Positions 9,788-18,442 of a stretch of DNA of 64,000 bases are shown here, piece after piece (the first letter of the stretch is position 1; the number at the start of each line of letters is the position of its first letter). Origin of the DNA: Pseudoduganella lutea (GTDB lineage Bacteria > Pseudomonadota > Gammaproteobacteria > Burkholderiales > Burkholderiaceae_D). The position numbers were made by a program, and so were the translations under genes. The stretch is taken from contig NZ_CP035913.1 in assembly GCF_004209755.1 (NCBI RefSeq), forward strand, positions 248,001 to 312,000. Reading direction: 5' to 3'. Under the pieces are notes generated by a model. The model saw only the letters and a program-made list of their open reading frames with translations. It had not been told where the DNA came from and made no database searches.

Positions 9788-10084
9788 TTACTGCTGGCCA
9801 TGAGTTTTCAGCCAATCGGCCCCGATCTCGAAACGTTCGGCTTCCCAGCCAGGCAGCAGGTCTGCGATCTCGTTTAGGGTGAGGTCTGCAACAAGCAACA
9901 CGCCCAAGCTCACATGGTAGGGTTTAAGCGAATCGTCGTTATCGACGTTACCGCACAAGAATTGCCAGTCCTCGTCTTCTCTAACGACCAAGAGCGAGGG
10001 CCGTTCTCCTCGGAATATGCCCGCAGCAGTGAACGCCCAGCCGTTGATCAGTAAACTCAGGATTTTCAATCCGGCGTACCTCAT
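9788..10084 (-). CDS. small hypothetical protein (98 aa)
   Basis: The C-terminal two thirds (LLVVREDEDWQFLCG ... YHVSLGVLLVADLTLNEIADLLPGWEAERF) match a pattern I know from many small uncharacterised proteobacterial proteins of about 90-130 residues in accessory loci. No enzymatic function is known to me. The N-terminal segment (MRYAGLKILSLLINGW) is less typical and no clear ribosome binding site precedes this ATG, so the start is uncertain. It lies between repeat copies A and D. Confidence 0.55.
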   Translation of the reverse strand: MRYAGLKILSLLINGWAFTAAGIFRGERPSLLVVREDEDWQFLCGNVDNDDSLKPYHVSLGVLLVADLTLNEIADLLPGWEAERFEIGADWLKTHGQQ

Positions 10085-10111
10085 CTATTGTGCCGATCAA
10101 TTTCGAACAGC

Positions 10112-10165
10112 GACCGTCCGCTCTTGCCCCGGTTGCTGCCGCCCAGTGTACGACGGCTATCGACC
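10112..10165. repeat. island repeat of second type, copy D
   Basis: The segment contains GGTTGCTGCCG-CCCAGTGTA-CGACGGCT and is closely repeated at 12204-12250, where only a few bases differ. GCCG and CGGC arms can pair. It sits in the short gap between two small minus-strand genes. Confidence 0.55.
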
Positions 10166-10182
10166 CATTGCACACCTTCCCA

Positions 10183-10497
10183 TCAGGCTTGCTTGGAGAT
10201 TAGAACTCTGCCAGTTGCCACAACTTGGCTCCCTTCCACAACGCGAAATCCTGCGCCAGGCACGAGCGCTGAATAGTCGACGCCTGGATACATCAACGCG
10301 ACGATTGCAACTGCCGAATCACCTGGCTCTACGACGGGCGGGGTCGACTGTACGAAGACAACTCCAAGGAGTTCGCTGGACTCAGTTATCAGATGGGGAC
10401 GGTAAGTGCCCGTTGTCAAATCTAATGAGGGCTTCCGCCCCCCTGATGCCGTTGGCGTGAAGAGCACCTCGACTTGCAAACGTTGTGATGTATCCAT
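10183..10497 (-). CDS. small EF-Tu-domain-like hypothetical protein (104 aa)
   Basis: MDTSQRLQVEVLFTPTASGGRKPSL...TYRPHL and PGVDYSALVPGAGFRVVEGSQVVATGRVL resemble the beta-barrel of translation-factor domain 3 as found alone in small orphan proteins. That is a fold impression from GR-P, YRPH and the final VxxGRVL strand; no GTPase domain is present. I use the ATG at 10497 because the longer frame runs into repeat copy B upstream. Function unknown; it stands in the same orientation as its neighbours in the AT-rich patch. Confidence 0.55.
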   Translation of the reverse strand: MDTSQRLQVEVLFTPTASGGRKPSLDLTTGTYRPHLITESSELLGVVFVQSTPPVVEPGDSAVAIVALMYPGVDYSALVPGAGFRVVEGSQVVATGRVLISKQA

Positions 10498-10543
10498 AAA
10501 TTTCCTCAGCGTGCGCAGCTGATCATTAATCCAGGATCTGCAT

Positions 10544-10647
10544 GATCCGCTTCTGGCCGAACTCGGCCGTTCGCCGCAGCATAGCAGTTGCCGAACCGGA
10601 AAAATCACAGACTGTCACGACAGGCTACTTACGCCCCAAAGCGGACG
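10544..10647. repeat. cloverleaf-like island repeat, copy B
   Basis: TCCGCTT (10546-10552) and AAGCGGA (10639-10645) form the outer inverted ends. GGCCGA/TCGGCC and CTGTC/GACAG form internal hairpins. It is very similar to copy A over most of its length and lies upstream of the 104-residue gene. The remainder of the 329-bp gap to the nuclease gene at 10827 holds only that gene's promoter region as far as I can see. Confidence 0.7.
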
Positions 10648-10826
10648 CTCATGTGTTCCGTTTAGGCTCTTCAAACGTTGCATTCAGCGAGTTGCACGCA
10701 TCGCCACAATCGTGGACGCCGACGTTCAGCCGCTGTTCCAGCGCAGTGATTGCAAAGCTGAAAGTATGAAGTGCTAGAATCACCAAACAATACCCGTTAT
10801 TTCCGACCTATTTTCGTGAGTGATTG

Positions 10827-12083
10827 ATGCGCAGATCCGGCAATCGATACAACCATCTCTTTGCTGATACCGACCTTCAACACCAGCTCGATATCACGCT
10901 GCACGAACTGTGCACTACCGTCGACAACATCCCAGCAGAGCGTTTTCTGAATACCGCCCATGACGACCTGATTGCTCATCTTGTCGAAAAGTTCAGCGTT
11001 GAGCAAGTGAACCTACAACGCGACCAGATGTCGGTTGAAGCAACAGAAACTAAAGTTGACGTCAGCCAGGACCATAACCGGTGGATCGAGGACCGGAGTC
11101 GCCCCTTCTATCGTCCAGGGCAAAAGATTGTTGTGCACTTGCCGTTTATATGCGAGGCGCCCTTGTTGAAGGCGCGGCCCAGCACGTACACGACCAGCTC
11201 ACCTATCGCGGAGGTCACCGGTCAAGAAATAATCCTTACCTACGACATCGCGGACGACGTCACTCGCGACATCAAACCCGATCTCGATGCGACTATTGCT
11301 CAAATCGAGCAGTATCTAAATTGGCAGGCACCCCAGATCTTTGCCCACAACGCGCGTCTCCAAGGTGCAGCCGATACCGCGATTAACGAGCGCCGGCGTC
11401 GTCTGCTTGCCAATACCCGGCGCCTGACAAACTTGGGGATACCGGTACGCACTCGGGCTGACGCGCCGGCTACTTACACGATTCCGACGGTGCGTAAAAA
11501 GGCACTGCCGACTTTGCCGATCGCCACTACTGCACCGTTCGAGCCAGAGCCTACTTGGGCCATGGACCAGTACGAGCATGCCCTAAATGTCATCCAGCAG
11601 ATGACTTTGGTTATGGAACGTAGTCCGAGTGCATTTAGCACCATGGACGAAGAGGCGCTTCGCCAGCATTTTCTCGTGCAGCTCAACGGACAATTCGAGG
11701 GCAGGGCAACAGGAGAAACGTTCAATCTGAATGGCAAGACCGACATCCTCCTCCGCGAAGGTGCTCGAAATGCATTTATCGCTGAGTGCAAATTCTGGAA
11801 GGGACCGAAAAAGTTTCGCGAGGCGATCGACCAATTGCTCGGCTATACGGCATGGCGGGACAGCAAAACCGCGATCTTGGTGTTTAACCGCGGTACAGCG
11901 ACGTCGACCGTACTGGAAGGAGTCAAGGATGTATGCGAGTCGCACCCCAATTTAAAGCGTGTCGTCAATTGGCCCCACTCTTCCGGCTACCGCTATATAT
12001 TTCATCAGAATGGCGACCGCAACCGCGAGTTTTTGATGACCGTTCTCGTTTTCGACGTCCCTGCTGACGCGGCGGCATCTTAG
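10827..12083 (+). CDS. PD-(D/E)xK nuclease-like protein, stand-alone defence candidate
   Basis: This 418-residue soluble protein has a C-terminal segment (near residues 300-360) reading NGKTDILLREGARNAFIAECKFWKGPKKFREAIDQLLGY. The D...ExK arrangement (Asp in TDILL, then AECK) followed by an alpha helix with Q is typical of restriction-endonuclease-like folds. The strand TAILVFNRG follows. The N-terminal 250 residues (HDDLIAHLVEKFSVEQVNL..., IVVHLPFICEAPLLKARPSTY...) are unfamiliar and could be a sensor or DNA-binding part. No methylase or helicase gene is adjacent. Codon use and base composition are AT-richer than the flanks, suggesting transfer. A repair or DNA-end-processing role is the alternative. 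Confidence 0.65.
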   Translation: MRRSGNRYNHLFADTDLQHQLDITLHELCTTVDNIPAERFLNTAHDDLIAHLVEKFSVEQVNLQRDQMSVEATETKVDVSQDHNRWIEDRSRPFYRPGQKIVVHLPFICEAPLLKARPSTYTTSSPIAEVTGQEIILTYDIADDVTRDIKPDLDATIAQIEQYLNWQAPQIFAHNARLQGAADTAINERRRRLLANTRRLTNLGIPVRTRADAPATYTIPTVRKKALPTLPIATTAPFEPEPTWAMDQYEHALNVIQQMTLVMERSPSAFSTMDEEALRQHFLVQLNGQFEGRATGETFNLNGKTDILLREGARNAFIAECKFWKGPKKFREAIDQLLGYTAWRDSKTAILVFNRGTATSTVLEGVKDVCESHPNLKRVVNWPHSSGYRYIFHQNGDRNREFLMTVLVFDVPADAAAS

Positions 12084-12203
12084 ATCCCCCCGACTAGCGT
12101 TGCGCAGCGGAGTTCTATATTACTACCCTTAGTAAATAAACCTGCGTCCTGTACCATCGCACGGCCCGGCGCATGGGAGCCTCGGGCGACAGTCAAAGTT
12201 GGT

Positions 12204-12250
12204 ATGACCGCTTCTGGCAGGTTGCTGCCGTCCAGTGTATGGCGGCTCCC
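12204..12250. repeat. island repeat of second type, copy E
   Basis: This near copy of the 10112-10165 element (shared core GTTGCTGCCG, CCAGTGTA, GGCGGCT) ends seven bases from the stop of the 170-residue gene on the minus strand. It may act as that gene's 3' structure. Confidence 0.55.
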
Positions 12251-12256
12251 TGCCCC

Positions 12257-12769
12257 TTAGCGGTCGTAGGACCACTCTAGGAACTCGGCAACGGTATCCG
12301 ATGAGGTCATCTCCAGCAGCGCCTCTGCAAGCTCGTATTGCCCCTTTGCGGCGGCCGTGGCAGACAAGGCACAGGCTGTAAAAGCAGCACTCCAGTGATT
12401 CCCTTTGGCACTTGCAACTAATGCAGGAATGCGGCTTAGTGCGTCGAAGTAGTCTGCTGCCAGCTCATCGGGAACATCGACGCCATTCTTGTGCCGGCAG
12501 ATTTCGATCCATGCCGGGAAGTGAAAATACACATCGGGCAAGCGTTCTGGTGAACCAGCGATTGCCGCAATAACGTGGGGAACCGCTGCAAATGAAGCCG
12601 AGTACACGTCGCCTTGGTGAGCAAGGGCGCTCCAGAGACTGAACCACGGTTCGGAACTGCCGTCATCACCAGGTAAAGCCGATAGCTGGCGAAGAAGCTC
12701 AGGAATCTTCGCGGCACTACCGTACGCATCGCCCAGTTCACGCCATCGTGGATTATTCAGTTCCAGCAT
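12257..12769 (-). CDS. hypothetical protein, helical immunity-like family (170 aa)
   Basis: The ATG at 12769 has AAAGGGA ahead of it and gives MLELNNPRWRELGDAYGSAAKIPELLRQLSALPG. The stretch EPWFSLWSALAHQGDVYSASFAAVPHVI belongs to a family of small alpha-helical proteins that I have seen repeatedly in proteobacterial accessory regions, usually without assigned function and often near toxin or immunity genes. No catalytic motif is visible. It is bracketed by repeat copies E (3') and C (5'), like the other small genes of this patch. Confidence 0.65.
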   Translation of the reverse strand: MLELNNPRWRELGDAYGSAAKIPELLRQLSALPGDDGSSEPWFSLWSALAHQGDVYSASFAAVPHVIAAIAGSPERLPDVYFHFPAWIEICRHKNGVDVPDELAADYFDALSRIPALVASAKGNHWSAAFTACALSATAAAKGQYELAEALLEMTSSDTVAEFLEWSYDR

Positions 12770-12814
12770 GTCTTGTCCCTTTTTCGTGTAACGAACTGCG
12801 TACTTGGTCAATGG

Positions 12815-12914
12815 CTGATCCTTGCCGATCTTGGCCGTTCGCCGCGGCATAGTAGCTGGCCAGGCGGAAATTCGCAAACTGTCACGAAGGACCGGAACCG
12901 ACCAGAAGCGGAGC
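12815..12914. repeat. cloverleaf-like island repeat, degenerate copy C
   Basis: It aligns with copies A and B (GCCGATCTTGGCCGTTCGCCG, CTGTCACGA, AAGCGGA) but both inner hairpins carry mismatches. It lies upstream of the 170-residue gene. The rest of the 468-bp gap to 13238 contains no ORF I can support, only AT-richer sequence leading to the next gene's promoter. Confidence 0.55.
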
Positions 12915-13237
12915 TAGCTTGGTCGCCTTATTCGTATTCGAAATCGGCTTTATATGTCCGGATCTTCGCGGCGCTGGCACGGCATTGTTAGTTCGTGGCG
13001 ACCTGTATCAGGTGACCACGACGCCGGCTTCACTGTGCCAAGCCTCTACCGTTCAGGGCCGATCCCGCCATAGCGCCGGGCTAAACCAGCAATAGCTATG
13101 ATTATGTAGGAGTCCTATACATTCGCTGCTATGATGCTTTCCATGGACGCACGGCAAGCAGTCTTCAGCGTGCCGATCCAGGTGACTGCCCCATCATTAA
13201 TCAGGAATCCTAACTTCACGACCCGAAAGGAAACATC

Positions 13238-13798
13238 ATGGCCTCGACTACTACCACCGCCCGCGTTGCACTTCTCACCCGCGACACCGCAACGGGCGCT
13301 TCGCAGCCGCTGCTCGAACAGATCCATGGCGCCTTTGGCGTTACGCCGAACATGTTCAAGGCCGTCGCCAACTCCCCCGCGGCGCTGGCCAGCATGTGGG
13401 CCGCCTTCGGTGCCCTCGGCAGCGGCACGCTGGGCGCGAAGCTGGGCGAGCAGATCGCCGTGGCCATCGCCGACATCAACGATTGCGAATATTGCCTGGC
13501 CGCGCACACGGCCCTGGGCCGCAAGGCCGGCGCCACGAGCGATGAAATGACGGCCGCCCAGGCCGGGCAGTCGCACGATCCGAAGACGGCCGCCGCGCTG
13601 ACCTTCGCGACGCGCGTGGTGCGCAACCGGGGCAAGGTCGGCGCGGAGGAAGTCGACGCGCTGCGCGCGGCCGGCTTCGAGGATGGCCAGGTCGTGGAAA
13701 TCGTGGCCCACGTGGCGCTGAACCTGTTCACCAACTATGTGAACGTGGCCCTCGCCGTGCCGGTCGATTTCCCGCAAGTGAAGCTGCGCGCCAAATGA
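13238..13798 (+). CDS. carboxymuconolactone decarboxylase / AhpD-like alkylhydroperoxidase family protein
   Basis: This 186-residue protein contains NDCEYCLAAHTALGRKAG (near 90-107), the CxxC...H core of the AhpD-like family. A second helical half follows (FEDGQVVEIVAHVALNLFTNYVNVAL). The family acts in peroxide reduction or thiol-disulfide chemistry; some members are lactone decarboxylases. The start has AGGAAA upstream. Its stop overlaps the start of the following peroxiredoxin-like gene by four bases (ATGA), so the two are translationally coupled, which favours an antioxidant role. Confidence 0.9.
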   Translation: MASTTTTARVALLTRDTATGASQPLLEQIHGAFGVTPNMFKAVANSPAALASMWAAFGALGSGTLGAKLGEQIAVAIADINDCEYCLAAHTALGRKAGATSDEMTAAQAGQSHDPKTAAALTFATRVVRNRGKVGAEEVDALRAAGFEDGQVVEIVAHVALNLFTNYVNVALAVPVDFPQVKLRAK

Positions 13799-14337
13799 GC
13801 GCCGGGACCGTGACGGATTTCAGCACCGCCCCCGAATTCGAGGTGGCGGCCTGGCTGAACGCCCGCGGGCCCGTGAGCCTTGCCGCGCTGCGCGGCAAGG
13901 TGGTGGCGGTCTACGCGTTCCAGATGCTGTGCCCCGGCTGCGTGTCGCACGGCATTCCCCAGGCGAAGAAGATCGCCGCCACGTTCGACCGCGGCGACGT
14001 CGAAGTACTGGGCCTGCACACGGTATTCGAGCACCATGCGGTGATGGGCCAAGAAGCGCTGGAAGCCTTCATCCACGAATACCGGATCGATTTCCCGGTC
14101 GGCATCGACCTGCCGTCCGAGAGCAGCCCGGTACCGCGCACGATGGCGAAGTACCGGATGCGCGGCACGCCCACGCTGCTGCTGTTCGACCGCCGGGGCA
14201 TGCTGCGCCAGCAGGTGTTCGGCATGGCCGACGACATGCGGGTGGGCGCCCTCATTGCGGGGCTCGTGCACGAACACGCGGATGACGCGGCATGCGACGA
14301 TGGCGGCTGCCGCATTCCGCTGTCCTCCGTCACCTGA
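13795..14337 (+). CDS. TlpA/peroxiredoxin-like thioredoxin-fold protein
   Basis: This 180-residue cytosolic protein has a thioredoxin fold: VVAVYAFQMLCPGCVSHGIPQAKKI with a CPGC redox motif near residues 44-47, cis-Pro in MRGTPTLLLFDRRG, and FGMADDMRVG. No signal peptide is present. It lies in an operon with the AhpD-like gene (ATGA overlap) and is followed 11 bases later by a glutamine-amidotransferase gene. A thiol peroxidase or disulfide reductase role is likely; the electron donor is unknown. Confidence 0.85.
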   Translation: MSAGTVTDFSTAPEFEVAAWLNARGPVSLAALRGKVVAVYAFQMLCPGCVSHGIPQAKKIAATFDRGDVEVLGLHTVFEHHAVMGQEALEAFIHEYRIDFPVGIDLPSESSPVPRTMAKYRMRGTPTLLLFDRRGMLRQQVFGMADDMRVGALIAGLVHEHADDAACDDGGCRIPLSSVT

Positions 14338-14348
14338 AAGGAGTGTCC

Positions 14349-15079
14349 ATGCAAGTAACGCACCGCCGCTGCATCGCCCTGTACCACGTGCGCTTCGAGG
14401 ATCTCGGCAGCTTTGCCGCCCCCTCGCCGCCAAGGGCTACGAAATCGAGTACCGCCACGCCGGCGCGCAGCCATTGACGCCGGACGAGTGGCGTGACGCG
14501 GCGCTGGTCGTCGTGCTCGGTGGCCCGCTTGGCGCCGGCGACCTGGCCGCTTACCCGTGGCTTGCCACGGAAATCGACGGCCTGCGCCAGCGGCTGGCCC
14601 TTGGCCGCCCCACGCTGGGCATCTGCCTGGGCGCCCAGCTGATGGCCGTCGCCCTCGGTGGGCGCATCGAGCGCCGCGGGGCGGATAACGTGCCGGCCAT
14701 GGAGATCGGCTGGGCGCCGCTCGACACGGTGGCAGACGCCGGCCCGCTCGGCGCCTTGCAGGGCATCCCGGTGCTGCACTGGCATGGCGACAACATCGTG
14801 CCGCCGCCCGGCATCGTATCGCTGGCCGCCACGCCGGGAACACCCTGCCAGGCCTTCGCCGCCGGGCACCATGCGCTGGGCCTGCAGTTCCACGCCGAGT
14901 TCGCGGCGCACGCGCTGGAGGAATGGCTGGCCGGGCACGCGGTGGAACTGGCGCGGGCCGGCACCGACCTGGCCGCGCTGCGCCGCGACACGTCCCGGCA
15001 TGGCGACACGCTGGCACAGGCCGGCCAGGCCTTGCTGCGCGGTTGGCTTGCCGGCCTGCCGGCGGCGCATGCGCGCTGA
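14349..15079 (+). CDS. class I glutamine amidotransferase (GuaA-type), frame broken by one missing base
   Basis: The ATG at 14349 is preceded by AAGGAG and starts MQVTHRRCIALYHVRFEDLGSF; this frame is lost after FAA. The protein continues in another frame as PLAAKGYEIEYRHAGAQPL, with the catalytic motif LGICLGAQLMA (nucleophile Cys near residue 97) and LQFHAEF. Adding one C to the run at 14419-14423 joins both parts into a normal 243-residue glutaminase domain. Such stand-alone proteins hydrolyse glutamine or gamma-glutamyl bonds. It appears to be the third gene of the unit starting at 13238. Confidence 0.85.
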
Positions 15080-15306
15080 ACGGGCGCCGGCGCCAGCGGC
15101 TGCGCGGCCTTCGATCCCGGATCGTGCCGCGCAGGCCATCTTGGCGGTAAGGCCAGCATGGTGTTGCTCCGGCCCATCACGGTCCATGCATACACTGCCT
15201 ATACGGCAGCAAATATTGTTCCTTGTCAATATCCATGCTACGTTTACCGCTCCACCCGCACGAATCGCGGGACCTCCCATGAACTCCGGGCATTCGACCC
15301 ACCGCG

Positions 15307-16623
15307 ATGCGAAAAAACCAAGTCGGCCGGGCCATGCAGTACATCACCCTGGCAATGATCATCCTCACCGCGGCGCTGCTCTGGTGGCACCGGCTGGGCA
15401 TGGTGCGCGTTCTGGAAATCTCGGCGCGCAGCGGCCATGCGGTGGAGGCGCGGGACGATCACGCCGATGGCGGCATGTCGCGGGCCGTGCTGGCGCCGGA
15501 AAATCCCTTTGCATTCACGTGCACGCTGACGAAAAGCGCGTACGCCTGGCCTTACTGCGGCGTGCATTTCCTGCTGGGGCGCGATGACGGCGGCATCGAC
15601 CTGTCCGTGTTCGACCACATGACGGTGGTGATGGACCGCGCCGGCCCGGGCGAACACCACGTCCGCGTCGCCATCCGCAACTTCGAACGGGGTTTCTCCA
15701 CGGTCGCGGACTACCGCACGCAGAAAATCAACGAGATCGAATTCACGATTCCCCCGGCGGGCAGCGTCACCATCCCGCTCGGCCTGCTTCGCACCGCCGC
15801 ATGGTGGAATTCCATGATGAAGGTGCCGCTGCTGCGCACCGGGCCAAATTTCGACAATGTCACCTCCATCGAGCTGTACACGGGCAGCCTCAGCGAAATG
15901 GGCACCCACCGGATGCACGTGCAGGCCATCCGCTTCGAAGGCAAATGGATCAGCGAACGCCAGCTGGCCCTGGCGCTCGTCTGCGCCTGGTGCCTGTACG
16001 GCGCATCGTGGCTCGCCCTCGGCATGGTCCAGTACCGCGGGCAGCTTCGCAGCGAAAAGGCACGCGTGGCCACGCTCACGGTCATCAACCGCGCGCTCCA
16101 GCTCGAATCGCAGCAACTGGCCGACCTGGTCAAGCACGACCCGCTGACCGGCGCGCTCAACCGCCAGGGCTTGCGCGATGTGCTGCTGAAAGACCAGGAA
16201 AGCAATGCCGACGGGCAGTTCGATGCCGTCCTGTTCATCGACCTCGACCACTTCAAGCGGATCAATGACCAGCATGGCCACGACGTGGGCGACAGGGTGC
16301 TCAAGCAGTTCGCCGCCGTCGCCACGCCCGTGCTGCGGGGGTCCGACAAGCTGGTGCGCTGGGGTGGCGAGGAATTCCTCGTCCTGTGCGCCGGGATCGG
16401 CCAGGACAATGCCGTGGAGCTGGCGCGGCGGCTGTGCAACCGGCTGGCCGGCATGGCATGGCCGGAGGGCCTGCGCGTGACCGCGTCGATCGGGGTGGCC
16501 GCGATCCACGGCAGCGCGGACATGGGCGAGGCCATCAAGCGCGCCGACGCGGCGCTGTACGTCGCCAAGCGCAATGGCCGCAACCGGGTGGAAATCGCCA
16601 CCGGTGCGCATGCCCAGGCCTGA
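15307..16623 (+). CDS. diguanylate cyclase with periplasmic sensor region
   Basis: The 438-residue protein has an N-terminal membrane helix (YITLAMIILTAALLWW), about 190 residues likely outside the membrane, and a second helix (LALALVCAWCLYGASWLALGM). A short coiled coil and a complete GGDEF domain follow (LVKHDPLTGALNRQGL, LFIDLDHFKRINDQHGHDVGD, VRWGGEEFLVLCAG). RGSD ahead of GGEEF is an intact RxxD inhibitory site. It should synthesise cyclic-di-GMP in response to an envelope signal; the sensor region matches no domain I can name. It converges on the next GGDEF gene with nine bases between. Confidence 0.93.
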   Translation: MRKNQVGRAMQYITLAMIILTAALLWWHRLGMVRVLEISARSGHAVEARDDHADGGMSRAVLAPENPFAFTCTLTKSAYAWPYCGVHFLLGRDDGGIDLSVFDHMTVVMDRAGPGEHHVRVAIRNFERGFSTVADYRTQKINEIEFTIPPAGSVTIPLGLLRTAAWWNSMMKVPLLRTGPNFDNVTSIELYTGSLSEMGTHRMHVQAIRFEGKWISERQLALALVCAWCLYGASWLALGMVQYRGQLRSEKARVATLTVINRALQLESQQLADLVKHDPLTGALNRQGLRDVLLKDQESNADGQFDAVLFIDLDHFKRINDQHGHDVGDRVLKQFAAVATPVLRGSDKLVRWGGEEFLVLCAGIGQDNAVELARRLCNRLAGMAWPEGLRVTASIGVAAIHGSADMGEAIKRADAALYVAKRNGRNRVEIATGAHAQA

Positions 16624-16632
16624 AGCGCCGGT

Positions 16633-18219
16633 CTATGCGGCGCCGATCCGGTTCCGCCCCGCTTCCTTGGCGTGGTACAGCTGCGCATCGGCAAGTTCGA
16701 TCAAGCCGCTGGTCGTCATGTCGCGCACGGCCTGCGGCACCAGTGTCGCCAGGCCGAAGCTGGCCGTGACGATGTGGAACGGCGACCGCTGGTGCGGCAT
16801 GGCCAGCGCCTGGAGGCCGGCGCGGACCCGCTCGGCGACCGCCGCCGCGCCCGGCTGGTCGGTATTGGGCATGATGACGGCGAACTCTTCACCACCATAG
16901 CGCGCGGCAAGGTCGCCGGCCCGGACGATCTGGCCCGCCAGCACCTGCGCCGCGGCGTGCAGGCAGTCATCGCCCGCGCGGTGGCCATAGCTGTCGTTGT
17001 ATTGCTTGAAGTAGTCGAGGTCCATCATCAGCAATGACAGCGGTGTTCCACTGCGTTTCGCGCGCTTCAGTTCGAGATCGAGCACCTCGTCGAACCGGCG
17101 CCGGTTGGCCAGCCCGGTCAATTTGTCCGTATGCGCCAGCACTTGCAGGCCATCGTTATGTTGCCGCAATTGTTCGGAATAGCGGCGCAGTTGCTGGTCG
17201 AGCGTGTCCCGGATGCGGACCTGCATGATCAGTTTTGTCGCGAACGCCACGAATACCGCGCTGATCAGGAAGGCGGCCGCGCCGATCAGCAGGCTCGAAC
17301 GCCGCCAGTTGCTCAGCAATTCATCCTTGGTCCGCCCGACCGCCACGAGGAAGGGGTACGCCTTCATGCGGCGGAAGCTGTAGAGCCGCTCGATGCCGTC
17401 CACCTTCGCCTTCAGCATGGCCGAGCCGATATCGCGCTTCCGGAGTTCGGCGAAGATTGCGCCGTTGGACAGGTCGGTGCCGAGCAGCTTTTCGTCGAGG
17501 GGCCGGCGGTAGACGACGGTGCCGTCGGACAGCATGAGCAGCACGGTCCCGGTCCTGCCGATATTGAGTTCGTCATAGATGCGCTCGAAGAAATCGATCC
17601 GCAGCGTCACCAGCGCCACGCCGGCGAACTTGCCGCCGGCATCGTAGAAGGCCCGCGACACGGGGATGATCCAGACACCCGTCGAGCGGCTCTTGACGGG
17701 AGCGCCGAAATGGATGCCACGCCCCGGGTGCGTGCGGTGGTACTGGAAGTAGGCGCGGTCCGCATTGTTGCCCTGCACGGTCCGGGCCAGCGACGTGGCC
17801 AGCCAGCTGCCGTCCGCCCCGTAGACGAACAGGCCATACAGCTCCGGCGTGGTGGACGCGAGTGTTTCGAGGTTGTCCGTCAGCCGTTCGAGCGCGGGGC
17901 CGGTCGTGCCATCGTGCTCGACCTGCTCGGTCATGTCGGCAAGGGCCATGGTGGCGATCTTCATCGCGGACTCGACCTGCGCGCCGACCATGCGCGCCAC
18001 GTTCGACGTGGCCACTTCGGTCTGGCGGATCTGGACCTGCCGCGACGTCCAGACGAACCAGGCGGAAAAGCCCATCACGAGCAGGCAGGACAGAGCCGCG
18101 GCCAGCACCACGAGCCGTATGACGGGGTGGCGTCGCGGGGGCAGCAGGCCGGCTTGGTCATCCACGCCCGCGCCGGGCGGCTGCGAATTCACTGTCGTGT
18201 CGTGTAGATCGTGCAACAA
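16633..18219 (-). CDS. diguanylate cyclase with double-Cache-type periplasmic sensor
   Basis: Two membrane helices (VIRLVVLAAALSCLLVMGFSAWFVW near residue 40 and LLIGAAAFLISAVFVAF near 310) flank about 250 periplasmic residues of Cache type (VNDAYFQYH-like ADRAYFQYHRTHPGRGI, GVWIIPVSRAFYDAGGKF). The cytoplasmic part is LAHTDKLTGLANRRRFDEVLDLEL and ARYGGEEFAVIMPNTD, with RAGD as inhibitory site. The frame opens with TTG at 18219; a GTG at 18192 is an alternative and neither has a strong binding site. Such proteins sense small organic ligands and make cyclic-di-GMP. Confidence 0.92.
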   Translation of the reverse strand: MLHDLHDTTVNSQPPGAGVDDQAGLLPPRRHPVIRLVVLAAALSCLLVMGFSAWFVWTSRQVQIRQTEVATSNVARMVGAQVESAMKIATMALADMTEQVEHDGTTGPALERLTDNLETLASTTPELYGLFVYGADGSWLATSLARTVQGNNADRAYFQYHRTHPGRGIHFGAPVKSRSTGVWIIPVSRAFYDAGGKFAGVALVTLRIDFFERIYDELNIGRTGTVLLMLSDGTVVYRRPLDEKLLGTDLSNGAIFAELRKRDIGSAMLKAKVDGIERLYSFRRMKAYPFLVAVGRTKDELLSNWRRSSLLIGAAAFLISAVFVAFATKLIMQVRIRDTLDQQLRRYSEQLRQHNDGLQVLAHTDKLTGLANRRRFDEVLDLELKRAKRSGTPLSLLMMDLDYFKQYNDSYGHRAGDDCLHAAAQVLAGQIVRAGDLAARYGGEEFAVIMPNTDQPGAAAVAERVRAGLQALAMPHQRSPFHIVTASFGLATLVPQAVRDMTTSGLIELADAQLYHAKEAGRNRIGAA

Positions 18220-18442
18220 GAAGCGCCTTTGTCACGGGCTCGAGACCGCCCTCTGGCGCTATTGTGCCATCGGGGCCAATGGGCCGGCGCATGCCGCGCC
18301 CGGCATTGCCGCCCAGCGATCCGTCTCCCGCATTCATCCCGCCGACGCCGGATTCCTCCCCGATTCGCGGCCGTTCGTCGCATGGGTGAAAGCAGGATTG
18401 CCAGCGCCGCTAGAATGGCGGCAAGTCCAACACGAGGATGCA

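Noticed and set aside
8950..13100. Superintegron cassette array
   Set aside because: Small orphan genes with interspersed ~100-bp structured repeats look cassette-like, but the repeats lack the RYYYAAC/GTTRRRY core sites of attC, gene spacing is irregular and no integrase is in the window.
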